A DNA stretch of 52,841 bases, taken from Methylobacterium goesingense. GTDB lineage: Bacteria > Pseudomonadota > Alphaproteobacteria > Rhizobiales > Beijerinckiaceae. The stretch lies in the NCBI RefSeq assembly GCF_022179225.1, contig NZ_BPQL01000021.1, positions 1 through 52,841 of the forward strand, read 5' to 3'. Made by a program: the position numbers and the translations under genes. The notes below the pieces were generated by a model. The model was not told where the DNA came from. It did no database searches and saw nothing but the letters and a program-made list of their open reading frames with translations. Of the stretch, positions 8,963 through 19,181 are shown piece by piece (position 1 is the stretch's first letter; each line of letters starts with the position of its first letter).

Positions 8963-9943
8963 ATGGCGACCCCACCCGCACCTGCGACGATCGCCAAGCC
9001 GGGCATCTACCTCATCCGGATGCTGATCTTTCTGATCCTGGTCGGCTTCCTCGCCTTCGTGCTGTTCCGGCAGGTGACGCCGGCCTTCCTGGCCAATCCG
9101 GGCCTCAACGGACTCATCCTCGGCGTGCTGCTCATCGCGGTGCTGCTGGCATTCGGGCAGGTGGTGCGGCTCTACCGCGAGACCGCCTACGTCAACGCCG
9201 TGGCGGCGGGGGAAAGCCCGAGCAAACCGCCGCCCCTGATGGCGCCGCTCGCGCCCGCCATCGCCGCCCGGCACGACGGGATCACCCTGCCGACCAGCCG
9301 GTCCTTCCTCGACACCGCCGCCGCGCGCCTCGACGAGGGCCGCGAGATCCTGCGCTACGTCTCCGGCCTCCTCATCCTCCTCGGCCTGCTCGGCACGTTC
9401 TGGGGCCTGATCGACACCCTGAGCGCGGTCGGCTCGGTCATCCGGACCATGCGCGGCGGCGGCGAGGCGGCGGCGATGTTCGACGAACTGAAGAACGGCC
9501 TCGCGGTGCCGCTCTCGGGCATCGGTCTCGCTTTCTCGGCCTCCCTGTTCGGCCTGGCGAGTTCGCTGATCGTGGGCTTCCTCGACCTGCAGGCGGGCCA
9601 GGCCCATGCGCGTTTCCACAACGAACTGGAGGATTGGCTGCTATCCGGCGATCTGCCCGCAGCAGGGGCCATCACCGTCGCGGCCAAGCCCTTGCCCCAG
9701 CAGGATCCGGCCAGCGCCCGCGAGCTGAAGGAGGCGGTGGACCGCCTGACCGCCGTGGTGGCGGAGGGCGCCAACGGGCGCGTCGCCACCCAGGCGATGA
9801 CCAACCTCGCGGAGGGTATCCAGGGCCTCGTCCAGCACATGCGGGCCGAGCAGCAGATGATCCGCGACTGGGTCGAGGCGCAGGCGAACCGCGAGCGCGA
9901 GCTGAAGCAGGTGCTCGATCGCCTCGGCCGCGAGCGGGGCTGA
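8963..9943 (+). CDS. MotA/TolQ/ExbB-type proton channel protein
   Basis: 326 residues from ATG 8963. Two N-terminal membrane helices (around YLIRMLIFLILVGFLAFVLF and LILGVLLIAVLLAFGQVV) are followed by a cytoplasmic stretch and the MotA/TolQ/ExbB core: LLILLGLLGTFWGLIDTLSA, then FDELKNGLAVPLSGIGLAFS and a further helix SLFGLASSLIVGFLDL. The C-terminal 100 residues are a charged coiled coil. Such proteins use ion flow to drive a partner that reaches the cell wall. The next gene, one base away, encodes an OmpA-domain protein with a MotB-like anchor, so the two probably form a stator-like complex. No flagellar or Tol gene is nearby. The actual ion and output are unknown. Confidence 0.85.
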   Translation: MATPPAPATIAKPGIYLIRMLIFLILVGFLAFVLFRQVTPAFLANPGLNGLILGVLLIAVLLAFGQVVRLYRETAYVNAVAAGESPSKPPPLMAPLAPAIAARHDGITLPTSRSFLDTAAARLDEGREILRYVSGLLILLGLLGTFWGLIDTLSAVGSVIRTMRGGGEAAAMFDELKNGLAVPLSGIGLAFSASLFGLASSLIVGFLDLQAGQAHARFHNELEDWLLSGDLPAAGAITVAAKPLPQQDPASARELKEAVDRLTAVVAEGANGRVATQAMTNLAEGIQGLVQHMRAEQQMIRDWVEAQANRERELKQVLDRLGRERG

Positions 9944-9944
9944 G

Positions 9945-10958
9945 ATGGCCTCCGCCCGCGTCCGCCGCGACCGGAGCCTCAACGTCTGGCCGGGCTACGT
10001 CGATGCCCTGGCGACGCTGCTGCTCGCCGTCGTCTTCCTGCTCACCATCTTCGTGGTCGGACAGTTCTTCCTGTCCCAGGAAATCAGCGGGCGCGATTCG
10101 GTTCTGACGCGCCTCAACCGCCAGATCGCCGACCTCACCGATCTGCTGGCCCTCGAGCGCTCCACCCGCAAGACCCAGGAGGAGCAGGCCTCCTCCCTGC
10201 GCAACACCCTGCTCGGCGCGCAGGCGGATCGCGACCGGCTGAGGGCTCAGGCCGAGGCGGCGCAGGGCTCGGCCGGGCGCCAGGGCGAGGTCGACAAGCA
10301 GCTGGCGGCCGAGCGCGCCAACACGGCGCGCGCCGCCTCGCAGATCGACCTCCTCAACGAGCAGATCGCGGCCATGCGCCGGCAGCTCGCGGCCCTGGAG
10401 GACGCCCTGGCGGCCTCCGAGAACCGCGACCGCGAGAGTCAGGCCCGCATCGCCGATCTCGGCAGCCGCCTGAATGTCGCCCTCGCCCAGAAGGTGCAGG
10501 AACTGGCGCGCTACCGCTCGGACTTCTTCGGGCGCCTGCGCCAGATCCTGGGCAACCGTCCCGACATCCGCATCGTCGGCGACCGCTTCGTGCTGCAATC
10601 GGAGGTGCTTTTCCCGGGGGGCTCCGCCAGCCTCAAGCCGGAGGCCGGGCCGGAACTCGACCGCATCGCCGGTGCGATCCTCGACCTCGCCAAGCAGATC
10701 CCCGCCGACATCCCCTGGGTGCTGCGCATCGACGGCCACACCGATGCGCGGCCGATCGCATCGGCGCAGTTCCCCTCGAACTGGGCGCTCTCGGCGGCCC
10801 GCGCCATCGCGGTGGTCCAGGCCATGGTGGCCAAGGGCATCCCGCCGCAGCATCTGCTCGCCGCCGCCTTCGGCGAGTTCCAGCCCATCGAGGCCGGGAC
10901 CACCGAGGAGGCCTATGCCCGCAACCGCCGGATCGAGATGAAGCTCACCGAGCGCTGA
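9945..10958 (+). CDS. MotB-like OmpA-domain peptidoglycan-binding protein
   Basis: 337 residues, starting one nucleotide after the stop of the channel gene. One N-terminal helix, GYVDALATLLLAVVFLLTIF, carries Asp20 at the place of the proton-binding Asp of MotB. Residues about 45-180 are a long coiled coil (periplasmic, by analogy with MotB). The C-terminal 140 residues form an OmpA-like domain: VLFPGGSASLKPEAG, RIDGHTDARPI, NWALSAARAIAVV and NRRIEMKL. This domain binds diaminopimelate in peptidoglycan. Together with the upstream gene it looks like a force- or signal-transmitting ion-driven complex; the coiled coil is longer than in flagellar MotB. Confidence 0.87.
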   Translation: MASARVRRDRSLNVWPGYVDALATLLLAVVFLLTIFVVGQFFLSQEISGRDSVLTRLNRQIADLTDLLALERSTRKTQEEQASSLRNTLLGAQADRDRLRAQAEAAQGSAGRQGEVDKQLAAERANTARAASQIDLLNEQIAAMRRQLAALEDALAASENRDRESQARIADLGSRLNVALAQKVQELARYRSDFFGRLRQILGNRPDIRIVGDRFVLQSEVLFPGGSASLKPEAGPELDRIAGAILDLAKQIPADIPWVLRIDGHTDARPIASAQFPSNWALSAARAIAVVQAMVAKGIPPQHLLAAAFGEFQPIEAGTTEEAYARNRRIEMKLTER

Positions 10959-10965
10959 GGCGCCG

Positions 10966-11343
10966 CTACTTCACGATCCGGTCGAGGCGGTTGTTGACGA
11001 AGAAGTACAATTCCTTGGCGCCGGGCTCGTTGTAGAGCACCTGCACCTCGCGGCCCGAGCGACCCTCGCCCACCAGCACGTCGGTGGGCGGCTTGCCCTT
11101 GAGGCGGACGAGATCGCACTCGCCGATGCCAATCTCGATCGTGGCCGCCATCGTCGGGGCCGGGCCCGTACAGGTCCCCTCCCCCGTCAGCACCGGCCCC
11201 GTGAAAGTCGGGGCGGGGGGCGGCGACGTTACCGCCACGGGAGCCGGGGCCGGCGGACGGGTCTCCGTGCTGGTGCAGGCCGCGAGGCCGAGGGCGAGAA
11301 GGCCCGCCGACGCCAGCCCGCGCGGAGTTCTGAAAACGGTCAC
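10966..11343 (-). CDS. Small lipoprotein, unknown function
   Basis: 125 residues from GTG 11343, with GAGGA about ten bases upstream. The signal peptide ASAGLLALGLAACTSTETRP contains a lipobox LAAC, so the mature protein should be lipid-anchored at Cys22 or so. A Pro-rich linker is followed by a compact domain with three cysteines in all (GEGTCTG, IGECDLVRLKG) and a C-terminal strand pattern VQVLYNEPGAKELYFFVNNR. No family is recognised with certainty. It ends 7 nt from the convergent OmpA-domain gene and starts 12 nt after the S10 peptidase gene, probably in the same transcript. Confidence 0.85.
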   Translation of the reverse strand: MTVFRTPRGLASAGLLALGLAACTSTETRPPAPAPVAVTSPPPAPTFTGPVLTGEGTCTGPAPTMAATIEIGIGECDLVRLKGKPPTDVLVGEGRSGREVQVLYNEPGAKELYFFVNNRLDRIVK

Positions 11344-11355
11344 GGTCGCGAATCC

Positions 11356-12909
11356 TCAGCGCTGCGCAGCGCCCCGCGCGGCCAGGGCGGCCGCGTAGAG
11401 GGCGGCCGCATCCCGGTGGAAGGCGGCGCGCGAATCCGGGCGGGAATAGAACATGTGGCCGCCGGGGTACACGGCGAGATCGAGCCGGCCGCCGCCGAAG
11501 GCCGGCATCTGGTCGATCAGCAGCTTCGAGGCGAAGTACGGCGTCACGAGGTCGGTGTAGCCGTGGGCGACGAGGACGCGCATGTTGCCGTCCAGCGCCA
11601 GCACGCCCCGCAGGGCTCCGAGGGCCTCGGGCGCCGAGCGGCCGCTGCCCCAGGTCCAGCCCCGGTTCACCTGGTTGTTGAGGAGTTCGTAGCGCAGGTC
11701 CGGCACCCGGTAATTCAGCTTTTCGCTGTAGAGCGCGATCATCGCGCTGGTGAGGGGCGCCTGGAGCCCGGTGAGCAGCGGGTCGTCGAAGCCCGACGCG
11801 GCGGCGTTCGGGTCCGGGTCCCAGCCGGTGACGCCGGTATCGTAGGCGCTCGCCACCCGGCCGGTCTCGCGACCGATCTCGCGCTGGACGCTCTGGCCCG
11901 AGAGGCGTCCGGCCTGACGGCGCACGAAGCCGGGGTCGAGCCCGGCGAGCGCCCCGACCTTATCGCTGAGCCGCGCCAATGCGGCCTCGTCCGACGGACC
12001 TTTAAGCAGGTCCGCGAGGTAGGGGCCGGTGGCGTAGGCCTCGGCCTCGGCCATGGTCTGGCGCGTCGGCATACCCCCGGACCGCTCGATGGCGGCGGCG
12101 GCGAAGGAGGGCAGCTTGATGACGTGGCCCCAGGGCGTCGTCCGGGGGGCTTGCAGCCAGGCGAAATCCAGCACCGGCGAGAGCAGCACCATCCCGGACA
12201 GGCCGACGCCGATCTCCTCTTGGAGCTTCGCGGCGATCAGCGGCCCCCGGAACCCGCCGTAGCTCTCGCCGACGTAGAATTTTGGCGCCGCCATGCGGTC
12301 GTTGGCCCGCAGCCAGCGCGCGATGGCGGAGGACAGCACCGAGGCGTCGGCGTCGATGCTCCAGTAGCGCTTGGCGTCCCCGTCGGCGGCGCGGCTGTAG
12401 CCGGTCCCGACCGGATCGAGGAAGACGAGATCGGTGAAGTCGAGCCAAGTTCCGTCGTTCGGCACCAGGCCGATCGGGGCAGACGGGCTGATGCTCGTGC
12501 CCTCCACCGGCAAGCGCCAGGGCCCGATGGCGCCGATGTTCAGATAGGCCGAAGCCGCCCCCGGGCCGCCATTCAACGCGAAGGTGACGGGTCGCGACGC
12601 ATCCGGCCCGCCGGTCCCGTCCGCGCCCTTCCGCATGTAGGCGATGAAAGCGATCTCGGCCTGAAGCTTGCCGGCCTCGTCGACGAGGGGCAGGCTCCCG
12701 GCCCGGGCGGTGAAGGCCAGCAAGCGACCATCCGGCAGGGTGACGCTGTGCTCCGTCACGGAATCGGCGGGGAGCTTGCGGCCCTCGGGGCCGCGCGGCT
12801 CGGCGGCCCGGCGCGTCTCCGGCGGGCGCTCGCCGTGGGGAGACGGCTGAGCGTGTAGGGGCGCACCCGCGAGGAGCAGGGCCGCGAGGCCGATGGCGAA
12901 ACGTCTCAT
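11356..12909 (-). CDS. Secreted S10 family serine carboxypeptidase-like protein
   Basis: 517 residues from ATG 12909, with AGAGGA upstream; the longer open frame is a shadow. The signal peptide is MRRFAIGLAALLLAGAPLHA. S10 carboxypeptidases are alpha/beta hydrolases that remove C-terminal residues. Seen are the oxyanion-hole motif LNGGPGAASAY, DPVGTGYSRA, the nucleophile elbow YVGESYGGFRG with catalytic Ser, the acid in HGYTDLVTPY and the catalytic His in YPGGHMFYSR, so the triad looks complete. It is probably periplasmic. It follows the DNA polymerase III chi gene by 41 nt. Confidence 0.93.
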   Translation of the reverse strand: MRRFAIGLAALLLAGAPLHAQPSPHGERPPETRRAAEPRGPEGRKLPADSVTEHSVTLPDGRLLAFTARAGSLPLVDEAGKLQAEIAFIAYMRKGADGTGGPDASRPVTFALNGGPGAASAYLNIGAIGPWRLPVEGTSISPSAPIGLVPNDGTWLDFTDLVFLDPVGTGYSRAADGDAKRYWSIDADASVLSSAIARWLRANDRMAAPKFYVGESYGGFRGPLIAAKLQEEIGVGLSGMVLLSPVLDFAWLQAPRTTPWGHVIKLPSFAAAAIERSGGMPTRQTMAEAEAYATGPYLADLLKGPSDEAALARLSDKVGALAGLDPGFVRRQAGRLSGQSVQREIGRETGRVASAYDTGVTGWDPDPNAAASGFDDPLLTGLQAPLTSAMIALYSEKLNYRVPDLRYELLNNQVNRGWTWGSGRSAPEALGALRGVLALDGNMRVLVAHGYTDLVTPYFASKLLIDQMPAFGGGRLDLAVYPGGHMFYSRPDSRAAFHRDAAALYAAALAARGAAQR

Positions 12910-12950
12910 GGCGATTCCTCTCGGCGTGGTCCGGTCGTCGGGCCGGAGCG

Positions 12951-13403
12951 TCAGGCTTTCTTCTGCCAGCGCCCGTCCTCGTCCTGCTGCCAGTAGGCGA
13001 TGGTGTGCCCGCCGGCCTTGGCCTCCTTCCACTGCTCGCGGGCGCGCAGCAAGGCATCCTGGTCGGTGCCGTCGAAGAGCACGCAGATGCGCGCGTAGCT
13101 GGCGGCATCGGACGGAAGGTCGGCGCCTTCCACGAGGAAGCGGATCGAGGCCGCGTTGGGGTTGGTGTCCTTGAGGGTCAGCACGACGGGCTGGCTCGCG
13201 GCGTCCGCCTCGCGATCCGTGCCGTGCGGCAGAAAGCTGTCGTCGCTGTAGGTCCAGAGCTGGTCGTCGAGGGCCTGGAGCCGCTCCTCGCTGGCGGCCT
13301 GGATCGCCGCGCGCCACTGGCGTTCCAGGGAACGCTCGACGAGGTTCGGCAGCACCTTCTCGAGGGGCTGCTGCTGGAGGTGGTAGAACAGGATCTCGGT
13401 CAC
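12951..13403 (-). CDS. holC: DNA polymerase III subunit chi
   Basis: 150 residues from GTG 13403, chosen because the family normally begins VTEILFYHLQQQPLEKVLP at this point; an ATG at 13433 would add ten residues without conserved sequence. Chi links the clamp loader to single-strand binding protein during replication. Besides the N-terminus, RSLERQWRAAI, LWTYSDDSFLPHG and PVVLTL are typical of chi. The C-terminal part GHTIAYWQQDEDGRWQKK matches the usual end. The chi gene heads the minus-strand group with the S10 peptidase and the lipoprotein. Confidence 0.93.
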   Translation of the reverse strand: MTEILFYHLQQQPLEKVLPNLVERSLERQWRAAIQAASEERLQALDDQLWTYSDDSFLPHGTDREADAASQPVVLTLKDTNPNAASIRFLVEGADLPSDAASYARICVLFDGTDQDALLRAREQWKEAKAGGHTIAYWQQDEDGRWQKKA

Positions 13404-13573
13404 GCTTGGCAAGGTAGGCACGTTGCCCGACATTGCCAGCGGCCGAACCGCTCGGAGCGCCCGATCGGGCCCCTCGCCCGCGCGTGAAATCCGCGCAGGT
13501 CCGGCGGATTGCAAACCGGAGCCGATCCCGACGGGAACTCTCACGGCGGGGGGCCGATCGCTGCCGCGCCACG

Positions 13574-13669
13574 ATGCGCAGCGCCCTCGCCTACCGGATC
13601 CACCGCGTACAGGTGCGGATCCTCGACGGTGATTCGGACAATGTCGTAAGCACGCCGCGCCGCGGGTAG
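13574..13669 (+). CDS. Possible 31-residue small protein
   Basis: ATG 13574 to TAG 13669 encodes MRSALAYRIHRVQVRILDGD followed by SDNVVSTPRRG. It lies in a 570-nt gap otherwise without clear genes. No ribosome-binding site is obvious. The stretch VRILDGD weakly recalls VRIVDADG of the next small ORF at 13977, which is the only reason to mention it. It may be chance. Confidence 0.25.
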   Translation: MRSALAYRIHRVQVRILDGDSDNVVSTPRRG

Positions 13670-13976
13670 CGGGCGTCGCTGCCTATGCCGGGCGGCGCGA
13701 GTCCAGCGCCTGTCGCGGACAGGCCACGGGCTGCACCACCAGCATCCCGTGGCCGTTCCGGACGCCGCGTCCAACGTGCTTCACGAAAAAGCCTGATCTT
13801 TCCACGGCCGAAGCCCGATTTGGCGAACACTTCGTCAATCGGTCGCCTTTATTGCAGTGCACGCACCGTAGGCTCGGCGCGAACGTACGCGTCCCCCGCT
13901 GGACACTTCCCCTCACCTCCACGGAACCGGACCGGGACAGACCCGCCGGAACCGACCGCATCAGGAATCCCACCCC
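13670..13976. other. Intergenic stretch without recognised feature
   Basis: About 300 nt between two small ORFs. I see no tRNA, terminator or strong promoter. It probably contains the promoter of the 13977 ORF. Confidence 0.4.
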
Positions 13977-14201
13977 GTGAGCTTCACCGTCCGCGCGCGC
14001 GTCTCCGCTCGTCAGTTCGCCTTCCAGCATCGCTCGATGCTGGGTGCGCTTGACCAGAGCCTGTCGCTCCTCACCGCGGGGATGTCCGACGTGCGGATCG
14101 TCGATGCGGATGGCCGGGTCCACAGCCCTTGTGCCCTTCAGGCCGTGCTGTTCGGCGCCCGCGCCCAGGAGACGCCTCGGCCCGTTGCCCAGGCCGCCTG
14201 A
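13977..14201 (+). CDS. Small hypothetical protein, 74 residues
   Basis: It starts at GTG 13977 with AGGA about ten bases upstream and ends in TGA at 14201. The sequence has uneven, protein-like composition: an arginine-rich start SFTVRARVSARQFAFQHRSM, an amphipathic helix LGALDQSLSLLTAGMSDVRI, then VDADGRVHSPCALQAVLFGA. No domain is recognised. It stands alone between the chi operon (minus) and the glutathionylspermidine-synthase-like gene (minus). It is more likely a real small gene than a shadow because the frame opposite is poor, but homologues would be needed to be sure. Confidence 0.55.
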   Translation: MSFTVRARVSARQFAFQHRSMLGALDQSLSLLTAGMSDVRIVDADGRVHSPCALQAVLFGARAQETPRPVAQAA

Positions 14202-14279
14202 GGCCGAGGCCGCGCTTCGGGTCTCGACGGATCGCGGTTTCGCGTCGCGAGACCGGCGGCCCCGTCGCGCGAAACACGC

Positions 14280-15443
14280 TCAGTCCGCCGCGATGTAGTG
14301 CGGCACGAAGAGAGCGGCGTTCGTGGTCACGGGCCCCGCGCTCTCGCGGATGCAGAGGCCGGCAGGGACGTCACCGACGATCCAGGACCCGACCAGGGGC
14401 CGGCGCCCGTCGAAGCTGGGCAGCGGCGCCAGGGCCTGGCGCACATGGCCCTCGGCTCCGTAGGGGCCCACGTCCTGCACCACGACGCGGTCGTTCTCCA
14501 CCATCAGGATGTTCGCGCCCTCCCGCGAGAAAAGTGGCTTTCGCACGTAACTCGCCCCGAGGCTCGCGGCGGCCGGATCCCCCTCGAAATAGGTCGGCAG
14601 CAGGTTCGGGTGATTCGGCTCCATCGCGTGGAGATGCGCGAGCAGACCCTTATTCGACAGGACGGCCTTCCAGGGCGGCTCGATGAAGCGGGTGGCGGTG
14701 CCGCCGACCTCTCGCCCGAAGGCATCGGCGAAGGCCCATTCCCAGGGGTAGAGCTTGAACAGCCGCGTGATCGGGACCCGCCGGTCGTCGACAAAGCGTC
14801 CGAGGGCATCGAGGCCGATCCCCGAGAGGTCGAGGAACCGGCAGTCGAGGCCCGCCTGGCGGGCGCAATCCTCCAGGTAGGCGACGGTGCCGCGATCCTC
14901 GGGCGCGTCGGCATAGGCCGCGAGCGTGAGGGTGCCGTCGCCCGGCAGCGTCCGGAAGAGCGCGATCAGGCGCTCGTGGACCGCGTTGTACTGGTCCGAT
15001 CCCGCCGGAAGGGTGCCGCGCGCGAGCAGATCCTCCAACCAGAGCCACTGGAACACGCCGGTCTCGTAGAGGGCCGTCGGGGTGTCGGCGTTGTATTCGA
15101 GGAGCTTGGCCGGCCCCGTGCCGCCATAGGCGAAGTCGAGGCGGCCGTAGAGCGAAGGATCGCGCCGGAGCCAGCTCGCCCGAACGACGTCCCAGGCATG
15201 CCGGGGGATGTGAAGGCCGGCGAGGATGCGCTCGTCGCCCACCGCGCGGTCCACGAAGTCCAGGCAGAGCGCGTGCAGGTCCGCGCTCGGCGCCTCGATG
15301 TCGGCCTCGATCTCCGCGAGCGTGAAGGCATAGGCGTGGCTCTCGTCCCAATAGGGCTCGCCGTCCAGGCTGTGGAAGTGGAAGCCGTTCCGGGCCGCCA
15401 CATCACGCCAGTCGGGGCGTGCGCCGATGGGCACGCGGCGCAT
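14280..15443 (-). CDS. Glutathionylspermidine synthase-like ATP-grasp protein (YgiC/YjfC type)
   Basis: 387 residues. It aligns with the synthetase domain of glutathionylspermidine synthase and E. coli YgiC/YjfC: FHSLDGEPYWDE near the start, DFAYGGTGPAKLLEYNADTP, FKLYPWEWAFAD, the ATP-binding KAVLSNKGLLAHLHAMEPNH and YVRKPLFSREGANI, and the end SWIVGDVPAGLCIRES. Purified YgiC-like proteins have not, to my knowledge, been shown to make glutathionylspermidine; the ligated substrates are uncertain. ATG 15443 overlaps the stop of the DUF1190 gene by one base (TGATG), which indicates coupled translation. Confidence 0.92.
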   Translation of the reverse strand: MRRVPIGARPDWRDVAARNGFHFHSLDGEPYWDESHAYAFTLAEIEADIEAPSADLHALCLDFVDRAVGDERILAGLHIPRHAWDVVRASWLRRDPSLYGRLDFAYGGTGPAKLLEYNADTPTALYETGVFQWLWLEDLLARGTLPAGSDQYNAVHERLIALFRTLPGDGTLTLAAYADAPEDRGTVAYLEDCARQAGLDCRFLDLSGIGLDALGRFVDDRRVPITRLFKLYPWEWAFADAFGREVGGTATRFIEPPWKAVLSNKGLLAHLHAMEPNHPNLLPTYFEGDPAAASLGASYVRKPLFSREGANILMVENDRVVVQDVGPYGAEGHVRQALAPLPSFDGRRPLVGSWIVGDVPAGLCIRESAGPVTTNAALFVPHYIAAD

Positions 15444-16096
15444 CAGCCGCCGCCGCCATGATGCGACGCGGGCGCATCGTCCCCGCAGATGGCGCGGCCC
15501 GTGCCTCCGAATCCGTTGAGCACGGGCGGCCGAGCGATGGCCTCCGGGACGCGGGCGATGCTGCCGCCGTCCATGGTCGGGGTGACGGCACAGCCCCAGC
15601 TGGTCTGGTACGCCGGCTGCGCGAAGGCGCCGACGCCGTAGACCACGCCGGCGGTCGGGAAGAGCGGCTGCAGATCCAGCTTCTGCGCGGCCGTCGCCCC
15701 GACGAAGTAGGCGGCCATCCGGGGCGCGTAGGGCCCGCCGGATTCCGGCGCCGAGGCCACAGCGCGCGCCTCGCAGGCGCCGAGGCCGTGCCGTGCCTCG
15801 CACGCACCCTGGGAGGGATAAAGGGGCGCGCGGGCAGCCGCGACCGTTCGGGCAATATCGTCCTCGATCCGGCAATCCACCGCCGTGCGGACCCGGCCCG
15901 CGATGCAGGCCTCGACATTGGCATAGATCCGGACGTCCTCCATCCGTTGCGAAGGATCGAGGCGGGCCAGGGCCACCGCGGCCGCACCCGCGCCGGTGAG
16001 CAGCACCAGGGTAACGGCCTCGGAGCGCTTGAGGCCGCCCGTTCCCCCCGGCCCATCCTTCCGGTCCTGCGAAGACATCCCGTTCCGGGCCGCCAT
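15443..16096 (-). CDS. DUF1190 (YgiB/YjfM-like) protein
   Basis: 217 residues from ATG 16096 (ATG 16078 is an alternative). After a charged N-terminus comes one hydrophobic segment, VTLVLLTGAGAAAVALA, then an extracytoplasmic domain with six cysteines, among them in EACIAGRVRTAVDCRIEDD and QGACEARHGLGACEA. The last part is Gly/Ala-rich and ends HHGGGG. These match DUF1190, found with YgiC-like proteins in E. coli (ygiBC, yjfMC). Function unknown. It is followed without gap by the synthetase-like gene and preceded, 76 nt away, by a DUF350 gene, as in E. coli yjfLMC. Confidence 0.85.
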   Translation of the reverse strand: MAARNGMSSQDRKDGPGGTGGLKRSEAVTLVLLTGAGAAAVALARLDPSQRMEDVRIYANVEACIAGRVRTAVDCRIEDDIARTVAAARAPLYPSQGACEARHGLGACEARAVASAPESGGPYAPRMAAYFVGATAAQKLDLQPLFPTAGVVYGVGAFAQPAYQTSWGCAVTPTMDGGSIARVPEAIARPPVLNGFGGTGRAICGDDAPASHHGGGG

Positions 16097-16172
16097 CGGC
16101 GGACCGCTCCCTGCCGCGACACCGTGCGGCTTCAGCCGACAATTATGATCGAGCTTGGCCGTCGATAAGGGG

Positions 16173-16571
16173 TCAGTACGTCATCGCCGCCGCGTCGAGG
16201 ATGCCGCCAGCCAGGGACGCCGCCGCGAGGAAGATGGCACCAGCCATCTCGCCGGCCTCGATCCTTCGGGAAAGGTCGGGCAGCAGAGCACGGACCGCAA
16301 GATAGATCGCCACCTGGACCACGAGAGCGACGAGGCCCCAGATCGCGCAATCGACGATCGACTGCGCGTTGTGGATGGAGACGGCCAGCGGCAGGGTGTA
16401 GCCCACCAGGCTCCCGCCGAGGGCGAGGGCGGCCGCGCGGTTGTTGGCGCGGATCAGGGCGAGTTCACGGTGCCCCGTCGCCTGCAGGTAGACGACGAGG
16501 TAGGCGCCCACGAGGGCGAAGGCCACGGCGAGGTAGGCCAAGAACGGACCGAGGCCGGCAATCGACGTCAT
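16173..16571 (-). CDS. DUF350 (YjfL-like) membrane protein
   Basis: 132 residues with four predicted membrane helices: FLAYLAVAFALVGAYLVVYL, AAALALGGSLVGYTLPLAVS, IVDCAIWGLVALVVQVAIYL and EMAGAIFLAAASLAGGILDA. The pattern of two related helix pairs and the NNRAAALALGG segment fits DUF350. Its function is unknown; in E. coli the yjfL gene stands next to DUF1190 and GSP-synthase-like genes. It starts 18 nt after pyrG, so it probably shares the pyrG transcript, and 76 nt before the DUF1190 gene. Confidence 0.88.
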   Translation of the reverse strand: MTSIAGLGPFLAYLAVAFALVGAYLVVYLQATGHRELALIRANNRAAALALGGSLVGYTLPLAVSIHNAQSIVDCAIWGLVALVVQVAIYLAVRALLPDLSRRIEAGEMAGAIFLAAASLAGGILDAAAMTY

Positions 16572-16589
16572 CCGGACTTCTTCGGTGTC

Positions 16590-18269
<1,680 letters not shown>

Positions 18270-18489
18270 TTATCCCCCGCGATGCGGGCGCATGCGCGGC
18301 AGGAACCGTATCTCGGGGATGGCCGTGAACGCTATGCGGCGCCCGATCGCTCGGACGCCGCGTGTCTCAGATCGACGAAGACTGTCTCGACGAACGCAAC
18401 GCCAGCGCGATCACCGGGTCGATACGCGCCAGGATGGCGGCGCGATCACGTCACGCAGCAAGCAACATCGATTAACGGGCGATATCCGA

Positions 18490-18906
18490 TCAGCGCGACT
18501 GCGGTGCCTGCGGCACGGCGGGCTGGGCCGGCTGCGTCGCCGGGACCTCGGCCGGCGTGCCCGGCTGCGCCGCGCCACCGCTCTGCCCGCGCAGGGTGTC
18601 GAGGAGGTTGCCGGCATTGGGCTGCGTCGCCGGCTGGCCGGTGGCGGTGCCCTCGAGGATCGAGCGGGGCGCCGCGCCGCGATGGGACATGATGGCGAGC
18701 GCCATGCTGGTGGTGAAGAACAGGGCCGCCAGGATCGCGGTGGCGCGCGTGAGGGCGTTGGCCTGGCCGCGCCCGGTCATGAAGCCCGCGACGCCGCCGC
18801 TGCCGCCGCCACCCAGGCCGAGACCGCCCTCGGAGCGCTGCAGCAGGACCACGGCGATGAGGCCGAGGACGACGATGAGGTGGATCGAGATCAGAACGGT
18901 CTGCAT
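18490..18906 (-). CDS. secG: Preprotein translocase subunit SecG
   Basis: 138 residues from ATG 18906. SecG aids protein translocation through SecYE. Two membrane helices are visible: TVLISIHLIVVLGLIAVVLL and AILAALFFTTSMALAI; between them is the conserved cytoplasmic loop LLQRSEGGLGLGGGGSGG. The C-terminal third is an Ala/Pro/Gln-rich tail, longer than in E. coli SecG, which is common in alphaproteobacteria. It lies upstream of pyrG. The tpiA gene, often adjacent, is separated here by two other genes. Confidence 0.94.
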   Translation of the reverse strand: MQTVLISIHLIVVLGLIAVVLLQRSEGGLGLGGGGSGGVAGFMTGRGQANALTRATAILAALFFTTSMALAIMSHRGAAPRSILEGTATGQPATQPNAGNLLDTLRGQSGGAAQPGTPAEVPATQPAQPAVPQAPQSR

Positions 18907-19181
18907 CGGACTTCCGGAATCTTCACCATCCACGCATCGAACCCGCGAGAGCGGGTCGGACACGGGCGCGCCAGGGGCCGGAGCGTCCTGGCGCCGCCGA
19001 CGGAAGTCCGGGGCCATACACCAGATGGCCGCCCACGCCAACCACGGGATCGCCCAGAGCGCTGGAGCCTAGCATCTCGCGGATCGATCGCCGGTGTGCT
19101 GTTCTCGGATGAGGCCGATGCTCCGCTCAGAGGGCGCGGCGACGCGCAGTGCGCATGCCGGCACCGCCACGGAGGAACCCC

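Noticed and set aside
8963..10958. A Zorya anti-phage system
   Set aside because: Only the ZorAB-like stator pair is present; no ZorC, ZorD or ZorE candidates lie near.
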